Positions 37,501 through 45,887 of a stretch of 64,000 nucleotides of DNA are shown in pieces (within the stretch, counting starts at the first letter, position 1; each line of letters opens with the position of its first letter). Source of the stretch: CAYONM01 sp964405325 (GTDB lineage Bacteria; Planctomycetota; UBA11346); the NCBI GenBank assembly GCA_964405325.1, contig CAYONM010000001.1:1-64000 (forward strand), in the 5' to 3' direction. Under the pieces are notes generated by a model. That model saw only the letters and a list, made by a program, of their open reading frames with translations. It ran no database searches and was not told the DNA's origin. Made by a program: the position numbers and the translations under genes.

Positions 37501-38181
37501 GCCCAGCAGCATACCATCACCGTTCCGGCCGGCTCCTACGGCAAGGCCCATCTGCTCAGCGGCATCGATGCGGTGATCGGCGGCTCATCGCAGGGCGAAG
37601 CGGTGCTGATCAATCTCAGCTATACCTGGAAGGGCCCCAACTCTTCGCGCCTCTATATGCGCAACCTGCGCCTGATCGGCGAGATCGAGCCCGATGTCGG
37701 CACCGAGCGGGTACGGGTGAACCTGCGCAATCTGTCCTACGTCTTCCCCAGCGGCCACCAGGTGTTCCTGCCGATCAAGGGCTTCGTGGTCGACAATGCC
37801 GAGGGCCTGGCCGGCATCCGCGGTGAGGTGAAGCTCAACCTGAGCCGCATCCTGCCCTACACCACCACCAGCAGCTTCGCCCGCGGCTTCGCCGAGACCC
37901 TCAGCCAACTGAGCACCCAGACTACCGCCGATGTGGGCGGCGAGGTGCTCGTCGAGGGTACGGTCGATCCCGCTGACACCTTCCAGAACAGCCTGCTGGC
38001 CGGTCTCGGCCAGGGGGTCAGTAGCGTCGACCAGCATCTGCAGTCGATCATCAGTGAGTTCAAGCCCAGCGTGCGCGTCGACGCCGGTCGCAGTCTGACC
38101 GTGGTGCTCACCGAACCGGTGCCGATCGACGTCCCTCAGCACGAATTCAAGGCTCTGTTGAGCGAAGCCTCACGGCTCTGA
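34579..38181 (+). CDS. traB: TraB/VirB10-like core protein, about three times usual length
   Basis: The 1200-residue protein has an acidic cytosolic N-terminus, a membrane helix at about 67-88, and a coiled coil (about 95-190) as in TraB. A helical region of about 700 residues (200-930) has no recognised counterpart. The C-terminal VirB10/TrbI-type barrel domain (about 940-1200) contains TVPAGSYGKAHLLSGIDA, VLINLSYTWKG, VFLPIKGFVVDNAEGLAGIRGEV and GRSLTVVLTEPV. VirB10 proteins are usually 380-480 residues and span both membranes, so the insert would lie in the periplasm. A thicker envelope or a built-in extra module are possible reasons, but this is inference. Confidence 0.8.
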   Translation: MTDTHAPENDQDSPEDRDLSEVADLAGVGATQEELRVSSDMRDYAAEEEADEAEATAKPASGMGRKPLIIAGLAGATLLLLLLVTVALQQERRISVPVSQGGDRIDRISARRMGELDRFKKTVVSNINRLNRNVTALGERASLIQGRQDRLVESFEQKLSESLNELTNLANASIENIKQIERQKKALVASDQITARWSKQFVNPNTSLVEGIEAMRQELLDSGLSVREAENQIATVLQESGHVRVANVAEFDMSREEIESLPDWVQPHVVVIRDSIYSRGATAGEVLEHDSHHEIIRRTLRIRAQRDDLDGDLVKRIWQVCRVRREDINKRQRTMLPRLLVVQRKTMEDLDPYKIEQLVWSQRPKLGHETTPGQHLALIHIISRTIDNAPGGAASNEFKPLDDQYLSYLKTVVDSALNVSWGMGKRSESALSAAAERAVDNYLVAARVEMPQAQRQAFVMERMASFMQEHTTESESTAAPVVIAGRRPVQAEIEEGEGGFEFDRKLTDTGEVVQDTGRRLVLGPVEIGKEQARRAAWLLTPLILQTYPGDPLTKDNIPATIATWIQAAVISDHSFDALAGQSQSGLKWGRTVIPQAMEAIEAGRTWITFPISIGLPLDDPDFDLIRGVILGGVFAPLMRSTTDPGSASVATASEEAKRQWGDYLPDQALIDRIALARERNPFEVIATVYRHLGFGRTPLQPKMLGFAASLAEAMLDFGLQIATSLPPASSWQSERSVFRANMEEGLRLLVPFSIAAHNDLFTNPEAMIAAVRQDVLAFIVGEVAHDMGMAKLNNSVLPMYMNSVHDRGGGLTRLATYLNEQLPELVRERVAMLPSVDQDRVLLTARSVADEVLPHIERGMVVEVIMSRVEPRIEEKTQLQGKFFRDEVIGKARVHAEELIEEPFTPSRIDEWAIAVTDYANRLIGGEEDVGEAGPAGQISERMPAGRLVFPEVTAGEISLAVKGVGQYGVGGSIAQQHTITVPAGSYGKAHLLSGIDAVIGGSSQGEAVLINLSYTWKGPNSSRLYMRNLRLIGEIEPDVGTERVRVNLRNLSYVFPSGHQVFLPIKGFVVDNAEGLAGIRGEVKLNLSRILPYTTTSSFARGFAETLSQLSTQTTADVGGEVLVEGTVDPADTFQNSLLAGLGQGVSSVDQHLQSIISEFKPSVRVDAGRSLTVVLTEPVPIDVPQHEFKALLSEASRL

Positions 38182-38200
38182 CATGAAGAAGGAACCCCGC

Positions 38201-38992
38201 ATGTCCCATGCGACCACCATCTGCCCCGCGCTGATAATGCTCGCGCTCTGTTCCTGCGGCAACCGGCCCCAGGCTGCCGACGATCTGCAACCGGGCGGCA
38301 TGGACTCCGTCGCCGCCCAGGCGGAGGGGATCGGGCGCGGTGCCGGCAATGGCCGGGATCCGATTCTCGACATGGGCATGATCGCCATGGACCACTGGGT
38401 CCAGCCTTCGGTACCGGTGATCAAGAATGCCCGTGCCATCCATGCCTGGTTCTATCCGCAGAAACTCGGCGACGGGCGCAGCCTACGCGATGGCTTCTAC
38501 GCCTACCATGTGATCGAGGATTTCAGCTGGGGCATGTGGGATGCCATGCATCGCGAGGCCATCAACCTGCAGGCGCTTGGCTCGATCCAGATCGACCGCG
38601 AGCGCGGCGGTCTGGTCGTCGATCCCGCCATGCTGCCACCCGACACACCGCTTCATATTCCTGAGCGCGCCTCGATGTCCCGTGCCGGCGATCCCCGTGA
38701 CCTGCCATACACGCCCGCCGATGGCAGCGGTACTGACGTGGTGATTGTCGACGAGAACGTCGGCTCGGTGACCTCCTTCCGGACCAACACCTCGCCCATG
38801 CAGTCACCCCGCACGCCGGGCCAGTACTACGGTACGCCGTCCTCAAGCGGCGTTCGTACCGGTCCGGGCGAGATCGATCTCGATGCCGTGCGCGGTCTGA
38901 TCCAGCGGGCACAGCAGCAGGCCGGGCAGATGTCGCCCGCAGACAGACCGCTCGCCCTGCCCTCCCCCGACGGCGGCTTGACCCGACCCTGA
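38201..38992 (+). CDS. TraV-position outer-membrane lipoprotein
   Basis: The 263-residue precursor starts at the ATG at 38201, preceded at 7 bases by GAAGAAGGAA. The earlier in-frame ATG at 38183 lacks such a site. The lipobox is LALC or LCSC within LIMLALCSCGN. The mature part is polar, with aromatic-rich central segments (HAWFYPQKL, FYAYHVIEDFSWGMW) and a Pro/Gln-rich tail. TraV and VirB7 lipoproteins complete the core with TraK and TraB. Place between traB and traC supports this, but there is no TraV cysteine motif. Confidence 0.5.
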   Translation: MSHATTICPALIMLALCSCGNRPQAADDLQPGGMDSVAAQAEGIGRGAGNGRDPILDMGMIAMDHWVQPSVPVIKNARAIHAWFYPQKLGDGRSLRDGFYAYHVIEDFSWGMWDAMHREAINLQALGSIQIDRERGGLVVDPAMLPPDTPLHIPERASMSRAGDPRDLPYTPADGSGTDVVIVDENVGSVTSFRTNTSPMQSPRTPGQYYGTPSSSGVRTGPGEIDLDAVRGLIQRAQQQAGQMSPADRPLALPSPDGGLTRP

Positions 38993-39004
38993 CCAGGAGC
39001 AGCC

Positions 39005-42000
39005 ATGACCATGACCGCACGCGATCGGGTTTCCCTGGGCGAGGACAACGACGGCCTCGATTCCCTGGTCGATTTCATCAACCTCTATTCCTACGACGAG
39101 CAGGACCAGTGCTACGCCCTGGCCGATGGATCCATCGGTACCGCCTTCGAGATGCAGCCGATCGCCTGCACCACGGCCAGCGACAGCGACCTGTTCGACA
39201 TCGCCGACTCGGTGGCCCTGGCTCTGAGCACCCTGCGCGACGGTATCGTTGGGCAGTTGATCCTGGTGCCCTCGCTCGACATCGACGCTGAGCTCAAGGC
39301 CTACGAGCGCTACGGTGGCTCCACCCACCCGGTGATCCAGGGCAGCGAGCGGCGCAAGACCGAGTTCACCCTCGAACTGCGCACCCGCAGCGCCTTCCGC
39401 AAGGGCGACCTCGAGTTCCGGGTCAAGAAGTACCGCCTGGTCTTCCTGCTCTACGCCCGCCCCGACGAGAAGATCGGCGGCCTGAGCAAGGCCCTCAAGG
39501 ACTCGCTGACCATTTTTGGCATGTATCGCGACGAGAGCAGTGGCGATCTGCTCACTCCCGAGGAGCAGCGCTACTACCGCATGAAAGAGAAGCTGACCAC
39601 CCTGGTCAACATGTCGCGGCGGCGACTCACCGGCAGCCTGTCGAAATACGCCCAGTGCCGACAGATACCACCCGACGAACTCATGGGTATCTACCGCAAC
39701 CTGATGTACCCACGCTCCTGTGCCCAGGTCCGCAACCGCTACGACCCCCGTCTGCCCTTGAGCCAGCAGATCCCCCTGACCAGTGTCAACGTCGACACCC
39801 CGCGCGGCATCATCCACAGCGACGGGGCCGTCTTCCGCTGCGCCATCCTCGCCAACCTGCCCGATTTCTCGCACACCGGCCGTCTCAGCCGCCCGGTCAA
39901 GGAGCTCAACTGGTCGAGCTTCATCGACTTCATGCCCGAGGGCTATATCACCATCAATTTCACCTCGCTATCGAAAGGCTACATGCGCCGCTACCTCGGC
40001 ACCCGCAAGAGCTTCCTGCGTGGCGGCATGGCTCCCGAGGCCAAGATCCCCGATCTCATGGAGGACGTGCTCCTGGCCGAGGACTACGTGGAGAACGATG
40101 GACGTCGCTTCTTCGACATGGGCATCACGGTGACCGTCTTCGCCGACGATGAGCACACGGCCAGCGCCAGCATCGAATTGGTGCGCGAGAAGATGGCGGA
40201 GATCGGCCTCAGCAGCCGGATCGAGGACTACTGTGCGCCGAGCATCTGGTTCCAGTCGCTGCCTTTCGGTTTCGGGCCGTCGCTGCGCGAGGCCTCGCGC
40301 ACCTTCATGGTCCCCGACCAGTTCATCGCCGACATGATGCCGATGTACTTCTTCAGCCGCGGCAACAGCAGCAGGAAGGGCATCCCCTTCCTGCTGCTCA
40401 ACCGCGGCGGAGAACCCTTCAACCTCGACTTCTTCGAGGGTTCGGCTCCGCACTTCATCATGGTCGGCATGTCGGGCTCCGGCAAATCCTTCTTCACCAC
40501 CAACATGGTCGCCGATTACCTGCGCGACCCGCCTTCGCAGGTCTTCTTCATCGACAAGGGTCGTTCCTATTCGACCTTCACGGCGATGATGGGCGAGCAG
40601 GGCTCGAACAACAACATGGGGCTGACCCAGAAGACCTGCATCAATATCTTCGCCGGCACCTACGGCACCTCGGGCACCTTCATCAAGTCGCTGCTCGGCT
40701 ATCTGGCCAGTCCCACCGCGGCCGACCTGATCACCGGTGAACAGATGGGCAAACTCGAGGAGGCCCTGCTCGCAACCTTCAAGAACGGCCAGTTTGCGAT
40801 CGAGTACCACAGCTACGAGGAACTCAAGGAGGCCTATCCCGATGCCTGGGTCGACCGCTGTGACAAGTTCTTCGAGGTCGCCTATCTCGATGACTTGAGC
40901 CTCACCAACATCATGAACCTGAAGTCGGGCGAGGGTGGTCGACAGCCTGACTTCGATCTCTACTACAGCGCCGTGCTGATCCGCAAGACCAGTTACGACA
41001 AGACCACCAAGAAGGAGATGGTCGAGACCTTCACCACGCTGCAGCGCATGACCAACAGCACCACCAAGTTCCTCATGTCGCGAGATTTCCTGCTGCGTGA
41101 GCGGGTGGTCAACGGCGAGCCGCGCATTGTCGTCTACTACACCAAGAAACAACAGGAGCAGTCGCTGCGGGTCGATAAATTCGAGTTCATGCCGATCGAG
41201 GATGTGATGATCTGCCGTTGTGGCCGTGAAGACGATTTCGTCGCCATCGCCGACGCCGGGGTGACCATCCAGGTCACAGAGGAATTCTTTTTGGTAAAGG
41301 TGGCGGAGGAGGCGGAGAAGATCCGGCAGGATCCGCAATACGCCAAGGCCAGCGACGAGGCGGTGCAGGATCTGGCCATCGAGCTGGCCCAGCAGATGGA
41401 TCCGCTTGATTACTTCCTGACTCTCACCGGAAACGCGGTCATGCAGCGCGAGGTCTTCTTCCGCGACCTGATCGGCTACATGGAGATGACCGACGATCCC
41501 GACCTGATCATGTTCACCAAGCGCTTTGCGCCCTATTACGGCGATGGCGCCTTTGCCGGCTTCTTCGACGGACCGACCGAGTTCCGCCTACGCGGCAAGA
41601 AGGTGGTGACCTTCGAACTGCAGGAGCTCTCCAGCGCTGGTCCTCACCTGCTCTCGGCGGTGGTCGGCAGCCTCCTGCAGATGCTCATCCTCTACGGTCA
41701 GGAGGATGACATCCGCGGGCATCGCAAGATGATCATTCTCGATGAGTTCTGGCAGTTGCTGGCCAACCCCATGATCGCCGAGCAGGTGGTCAACCTCTAC
41801 CGCACGGCCCGCAAGTTCAACACCTGCTGCGGGGTCATCACCCAGGTCATCACCGACCTGCTGCAGAACGATGCGGGCCGCACCATCGCCGCCAACGCAC
41901 CGACCCATCTGCTCATGAAGCAGCCCAAGGAGGTCTGCAACCAGCTCGATGAGCTCCTCGACTTCAGGCCGGAGGAGATCGCCCTGATGAAGACCGTGAA

Positions 42001-42265
42001 CACCGAGTTCGGTTTCTATTCAGAGTGCTACGTGCGCAACACCCAGCGCGGCATCTCCGATGTCGCCCGTCTCATCCCCACGCCCTATTTCTACTGGATC
42101 GCCACCACCAACGCCGAAGACGCGGCTGAGCGTGAGCTGCGGCGCAAGCGCAACAAGGCCATGGGCATGTCGGATACCGAGGCCCTGGCCAAGGCCCTGT
42201 CCGATGTCTCCGAGGACATGCCCGCCGGCAAGGCCAACGGTTCGGTGAAGAAGAAGGAGGCCTGA
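39005..42265 (+). CDS. traC: TraC/VirB4-type T4SS ATPase
   Basis: The 1086-residue cytosolic ATPase has the TraC N-terminal domain (about 20-400, ending around SFLRGGMAPEAKIPDLME). The RecA-like motor has Walker A GMSGSGKSFF near residue 490, VFFIDKGRSY just after, Walker B KMIILDEFWQLL near 908, and the following ARKFNTCCGVITQ. F TraC is about 875 residues. The extra length lies mostly between the Walker motifs (about 530-800) and at the C-terminus. It energises pilus assembly and works with TraL and TraB. Confidence 0.9.
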   Translation: MTMTARDRVSLGEDNDGLDSLVDFINLYSYDEQDQCYALADGSIGTAFEMQPIACTTASDSDLFDIADSVALALSTLRDGIVGQLILVPSLDIDAELKAYERYGGSTHPVIQGSERRKTEFTLELRTRSAFRKGDLEFRVKKYRLVFLLYARPDEKIGGLSKALKDSLTIFGMYRDESSGDLLTPEEQRYYRMKEKLTTLVNMSRRRLTGSLSKYAQCRQIPPDELMGIYRNLMYPRSCAQVRNRYDPRLPLSQQIPLTSVNVDTPRGIIHSDGAVFRCAILANLPDFSHTGRLSRPVKELNWSSFIDFMPEGYITINFTSLSKGYMRRYLGTRKSFLRGGMAPEAKIPDLMEDVLLAEDYVENDGRRFFDMGITVTVFADDEHTASASIELVREKMAEIGLSSRIEDYCAPSIWFQSLPFGFGPSLREASRTFMVPDQFIADMMPMYFFSRGNSSRKGIPFLLLNRGGEPFNLDFFEGSAPHFIMVGMSGSGKSFFTTNMVADYLRDPPSQVFFIDKGRSYSTFTAMMGEQGSNNNMGLTQKTCINIFAGTYGTSGTFIKSLLGYLASPTAADLITGEQMGKLEEALLATFKNGQFAIEYHSYEELKEAYPDAWVDRCDKFFEVAYLDDLSLTNIMNLKSGEGGRQPDFDLYYSAVLIRKTSYDKTTKKEMVETFTTLQRMTNSTTKFLMSRDFLLRERVVNGEPRIVVYYTKKQQEQSLRVDKFEFMPIEDVMICRCGREDDFVAIADAGVTIQVTEEFFLVKVAEEAEKIRQDPQYAKASDEAVQDLAIELAQQMDPLDYFLTLTGNAVMQREVFFRDLIGYMEMTDDPDLIMFTKRFAPYYGDGAFAGFFDGPTEFRLRGKKVVTFELQELSSAGPHLLSAVVGSLLQMLILYGQEDDIRGHRKMIILDEFWQLLANPMIAEQVVNLYRTARKFNTCCGVITQVITDLLQNDAGRTIAANAPTHLLMKQPKEVCNQLDELLDFRPEEIALMKTVNTEFGFYSECYVRNTQRGISDVARLIPTPYFYWIATTNAEDAAERELRRKRNKAMGMSDTEALAKALSDVSEDMPAGKANGSVKKKEA

Positions 42266-42269
42266 GGTG

Positions 42270-43640
42270 ATGGATGCCCCACCGGTGCTGGTGCCCGAGC
42301 TGCGCACCGCCGATAATCCTCATCTGGCGGTGGCTGGTCGTCACGCCATGGCCCTGGCCTTGCTGCTCGCTGAGCAGCTGGTCGAGCGGCGCGGATACCG
42401 GGCCTTGATGATCTGCGACCGTGCACCGGCGGCAAGCCTCACCCACCCGCTCCTCGAGCTTGCCGACTGCTTGATCGACATCGGCACCGCGGAGCCGGAG
42501 GATGGTCTGGCCTTCGTCTGGGAACTGCTGCGCGGCCTGCGTGAAAGCGAGGTCTCGAGCAACACCGCGCTGCGCGCCACGCTTGACGAAATTGGCGAAC
42601 GCCTGCGCTCGCAACCGGCCTGCACGGGTCGCCATCTGCAGGCTTGTTTCCGGCCGCTGCCAAGCCTGGAGCGCTGGGAATATGTCCTGGCCCAGCTCTG
42701 CGAGCATGCCAGGCAGGAGCACTACCCCTTGCCGCAGGTGCTTGTTGAAAGTGATGGCGGCCTCGAATCCTGGTCAGTGCCGCAGGCGGTGGGGGCGGTC
42801 AGCCGGGGTCGCGATCACCGCAGCTGCTGCCGCGTGCGGCTGTTTGTGCCTGAGCCGGTGCCCTCCTCCTGGTATGCCACCCTCGATCTCGAGCCCGAGG
42901 TCGAGGAACTCATGCTCCGCACCCTGGCCAACAAGATCGCCAGCGACCTCATGGACAGCGAGGAATTCGCCGGCTCCCGGCTCGAGGATATCCTCGATTA
43001 CGCCACGGAGCTTGCCCGGCAGCGGCCCTGGGAGGCGGCCTGGTTGCACGCCACGGCTGCCGCAGCCAGTGCCGAACCCGTCGGTTCGGTGGCCGCAGCG
43101 ACCATCGTCTCGGCGCTCGAGAGCGCCGGCTTCGCCGACGAGTCGGCGCTGCTGCAGCGGCTCACTGCAGGGCGGCAGCCCTGGCCCGTCTGGGAGCGGC
43201 AGCCCGGACTGATGCTCGTGGCGCGGGCTGCGGCCGGTGGCCAGGAGATCGGCTGGAAGATCGCCCTTGGTCTGCTGGCCAGCCGCGAGCAGGCCCAGGG
43301 ACAGACGGCGCAGGCCCTGCCCAAGGTGCTGATTGTCGAGGCCGCCCTGGGGCGCTGGCCGATGGTCGAGGAGCAGATCCATCAACTGCTGCGCATCGGT
43401 CGCAAGCATGGTCTCTCGGTGATCATGGTCGGTCCCGACCGCAGCGGACTGGCTTCGGTCGAGCCCTTGCTGGATCTGGTCTTCACCACCGGCGAGGCCA
43501 TCACCCAGTACGATCCCACGATCGCCGCCGGTGGCCCCCAGGCCTGCCACCTGCATCGCATGCTCAGCGATGAGACCGACGAGATCACCGCCCTGCTCGA
43601 CCATGGCCACTACCAACGATGTCTCCAGATGATCGCCTGA
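42270..43640 (+). CDS. P-loop-less ATPase-like protein (VirB4-related?)
   Basis: The 456-residue protein shows no signal or membrane segment. Its start, NPHLAVAGRHAMALALLLAE followed by RALMICDR, lines up with the Walker A strand-loop-helix and next strand of TraC (PHFIMVGMSGSGKSFF, then VFFIDKG), but the P-loop glycines and lysine are gone. Near its C-terminus VLIVEAALGRW and LLRIGRKHGLSVIMVGPDRSG match the Walker B strand and the ARKYN/ITQ-like sensor region, with VEAA replacing DE. It directly follows traC, 4 bases after its stop. I read it as a degenerate VirB4/RecA-fold paralogue that could regulate or scaffold TraC. Confidence 0.5.
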   Translation: MDAPPVLVPELRTADNPHLAVAGRHAMALALLLAEQLVERRGYRALMICDRAPAASLTHPLLELADCLIDIGTAEPEDGLAFVWELLRGLRESEVSSNTALRATLDEIGERLRSQPACTGRHLQACFRPLPSLERWEYVLAQLCEHARQEHYPLPQVLVESDGGLESWSVPQAVGAVSRGRDHRSCCRVRLFVPEPVPSSWYATLDLEPEVEELMLRTLANKIASDLMDSEEFAGSRLEDILDYATELARQRPWEAAWLHATAAAASAEPVGSVAAATIVSALESAGFADESALLQRLTAGRQPWPVWERQPGLMLVARAAAGGQEIGWKIALGLLASREQAQGQTAQALPKVLIVEAALGRWPMVEEQIHQLLRIGRKHGLSVIMVGPDRSGLASVEPLLDLVFTTGEAITQYDPTIAAGGPQACHLHRMLSDETDEITALLDHGHYQRCLQMIA

Positions 43641-43651
43641 GGATCCCCACC

Positions 43652-44362
43652 ATGACTCTTTCATCCCACGCCAAGCGCGCCCTTCCCGCTCTGCTCGTCG
43701 CCACCCTGGCCCTGACCGCCTGTGGTGGCTCGGGTCGGTCGGCCGCCGATATCCATCCACGAGAGGGCTACGACGACCTCGTCGTGCAGGATAGCCACAC
43801 GCGGACCATGCTGCTGGCTGCCGATCCCACCTTCGGGCCCGACCATTTCGTCTACGCCTCGGTCAAGATTCCCGAGAATTATCTGGCCGATGGCGCCATC
43901 CACCTGACCAACGGCCGTGAGCTGCGCATTGTCTCGCCGCATGCTTTCAAGGCCTACAGCGGCAAGGCCCTGACCGTCGAGGAGGCGGAGGACGTGATCG
44001 CTCGCGCCCGCACCCTCGATGCCTCGGCCGACGAGTTCCTGGTCCTGGTGCGGACCATGCGCAAGGTGCTCGAGGACCGTGCCGCGGCGGTTGCCGATGC
44101 CAAGGTGCGGGCCATCGATCGGGCCGAGTGGCGTCGCTCGGAGCGCCATCTGGCCCGCAACCAGGAGGCCTTCGACCAGCTCGTCGCTCGTCGCGAGGAG
44201 CTCTCGGTCGATATGCAGACCGAGCTCGGGCAACTCGACGCCATGCTTGCCAATCTGCAGCAGGCTCGCGAGGCACTCGAGGCCGAGGAACGGGCCATGC
44301 GTGGGCCGGGAGCCGACGACAGCGACGAGACCGATGCCACCGGCAGTGAGGAAGGTGATTAG
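43652..44362 (+). CDS. lipoprotein with coiled coil
   Basis: The 236-residue precursor starts at the ATG at 43652 and carries lipobox LTAC in LLVATLALTACGG. The mature part has a compact segment (YASVKIPENYLADGAIHLTN) followed by a long coiled coil (about 110-215) and an acidic tail. It lies in the T4SS operon downstream of the traC pair and touches the next gene. No family is recognised. A periplasmic spacer attached to the outer membrane is possible. Confidence 0.65.
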   Translation: MTLSSHAKRALPALLVATLALTACGGSGRSAADIHPREGYDDLVVQDSHTRTMLLAADPTFGPDHFVYASVKIPENYLADGAIHLTNGRELRIVSPHAFKAYSGKALTVEEAEDVIARARTLDASADEFLVLVRTMRKVLEDRAAAVADAKVRAIDRAEWRRSERHLARNQEAFDQLVARREELSVDMQTELGQLDAMLANLQQAREALEAEERAMRGPGADDSDETDATGSEEGD

Positions 44363-45445
44363 GTGCGCGTATCCCCAAGCTCGAAGATCCGCTCGTTGCT
44401 GGTGGCGCTGCTGGTGCTGACTGTGGTCGGCTGCGGCAAGCGCGAAGCCCGTGTCGATGCGGCCCACATCCTCGAACCGGTGGAGCCGGCCAGGGTCGGC
44501 ACCTATCCCGAGCAGGGCTACTTTCCGGTAGCTCGCAGCACGGCCACCAGCGCCGTGCTGGGTGGACCGGTGATCTACGATGAGTTGCAGGATCTCTACT
44601 ATCACGGGGTGTGGATCAGTCCGGTCGAATGGCAGCGTTTCGTGCTCGCCAACAACGGTCGCGGCATTCCGGTGGTGACCAAGCCAGTCGATCCAGCGAT
44701 GCCGCGAGTCGGGCTGCTGACCGCCGAGATGCAGCGCGAATTGGCGGCTATCGAGGACATCCTGGTCGCCCATCCCGACATCGCCGCCGATGTCTACGGC
44801 GTGCCCGCGGATAGCGACGACGATGCGCCGCCGCTCGTCACCATCGATCCCCAGCCGGGGCCGATCCCTGCCATCCTGGCCCAGTTGCAGGATGGCGCAG
44901 ACCATCTTGAGCGCCTGCTCGCCGAGGAGGCCCCCAGCGACCTCGCCCACCGCCTGATCGCCGCGCGCGAGCGCGATCAGCATCAACTGGTACGGGCCCA
45001 CATCGCCGGTGGCACGGAGGCCCTGGCCAAGCTCATGGACGGCCGCTGGCAGGAACTCATGGCCGAGGTCACGGTGCGCGATCGCAGCGTCCGCGAGCGC
45101 ACGATGATGGCCGCCTGGTCGGACATGGTCGAGGAGTGGAACCATCTGGAGGGCATGACCTCCGGCCAGGCGCTGCCCAGTTATGAGGATCTGGCCCTGC
45201 GGCTGCGTCGCTGTGGCAGCGCGATCCGCGAACTGGAAGCCCTGCCCGCCTACCAGGGTTTCCTGGCTGGCGAGTTGTTCACCGATTCCCTGACGCCGGC
45301 CGAGATGACCCGTCTGCGTTACCAGTCGCTTGCCACCATCACCAGCCTGGCCCGCTGCCTGGTCTCGGTGGCCCAGGTCATGCGGCCCCAGGTCTACCGC
45401 CATGACGAGCGTGATCCGGTGCTGATCTACGGATATGCGCCATGA
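44363..45445 (+). CDS. lipoprotein, unknown function
   Basis: The 360-residue precursor starts with GTG directly after the previous stop. The signal ends in lipobox VVGC (LLVALLVLTVVGCGK). The mature part is mostly helical, with a conserved-looking aromatic block (YYHGVWISPVEWQRFVLANN) early on. It is the second lipoprotein in a row, and its 3' end overlaps the next gene by 4 bases. No family is recognised. Confidence 0.65.
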   Translation: MRVSPSSKIRSLLVALLVLTVVGCGKREARVDAAHILEPVEPARVGTYPEQGYFPVARSTATSAVLGGPVIYDELQDLYYHGVWISPVEWQRFVLANNGRGIPVVTKPVDPAMPRVGLLTAEMQRELAAIEDILVAHPDIAADVYGVPADSDDDAPPLVTIDPQPGPIPAILAQLQDGADHLERLLAEEAPSDLAHRLIAARERDQHQLVRAHIAGGTEALAKLMDGRWQELMAEVTVRDRSVRERTMMAAWSDMVEEWNHLEGMTSGQALPSYEDLALRLRRCGSAIRELEALPAYQGFLAGELFTDSLTPAEMTRLRYQSLATITSLARCLVSVAQVMRPQVYRHDERDPVLIYGYAP

Positions 45446-45885
45446 GCGGGGCGTCCACCGCGACTGGGCAACAGACGGCATCGGCCGCGGCGGCTCCCGA
45501 GCGGCGGGCTGGATGGATCGTCATGGCCGGCCTGCGTCCTATTCATCGTTTTCTCGACAGTCGTTTCCTACAGACCCTGGTCTTCATGGCCATGACCCTG
45601 GTGGCCATGATGCTGCTGGTCGAGGTCCACCAGCTCAATCGCAGCAGTCAGCGGGTTGAACATCTGCAGGCGGAACTGCAGCAGCTCAACCAGATTATGG
45701 CCCAGCTCAACAACCTTACCTTTCTGCAGACCGACCTGCTCTATAACGGGCGGCTGAGTGCCGCTCAGGGTTCGGCCCAGAGCGCCGCCGAACAGACACT
45801 CGAGGCCATCGAAGCCGAGGCCACTCGGCCGCGGCCCGCGCCTACTGAGAACACAATGGATACCAACCTGGCGGAGGAGCCCTAG
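45442..45885 (+). CDS. small bitopic coiled-coil protein
   Basis: The 147-residue protein has a cytosolic Ala-rich N-terminus, one membrane helix (about 43-62, FLQTLVFMAMTLVAMMLLVE) and a short coiled coil (VEHLQAELQQLNQIMAQLNN). It sits inside the T4SS operon with a 4-base overlap upstream. Function is unknown. Confidence 0.6.
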   Translation: MSGASTATGQQTASAAAAPERRAGWIVMAGLRPIHRFLDSRFLQTLVFMAMTLVAMMLLVEVHQLNRSSQRVEHLQAELQQLNQIMAQLNNLTFLQTDLLYNGRLSAAQGSAQSAAEQTLEAIEAEATRPRPAPTENTMDTNLAEEP

Positions 45886-45887
45886 GG

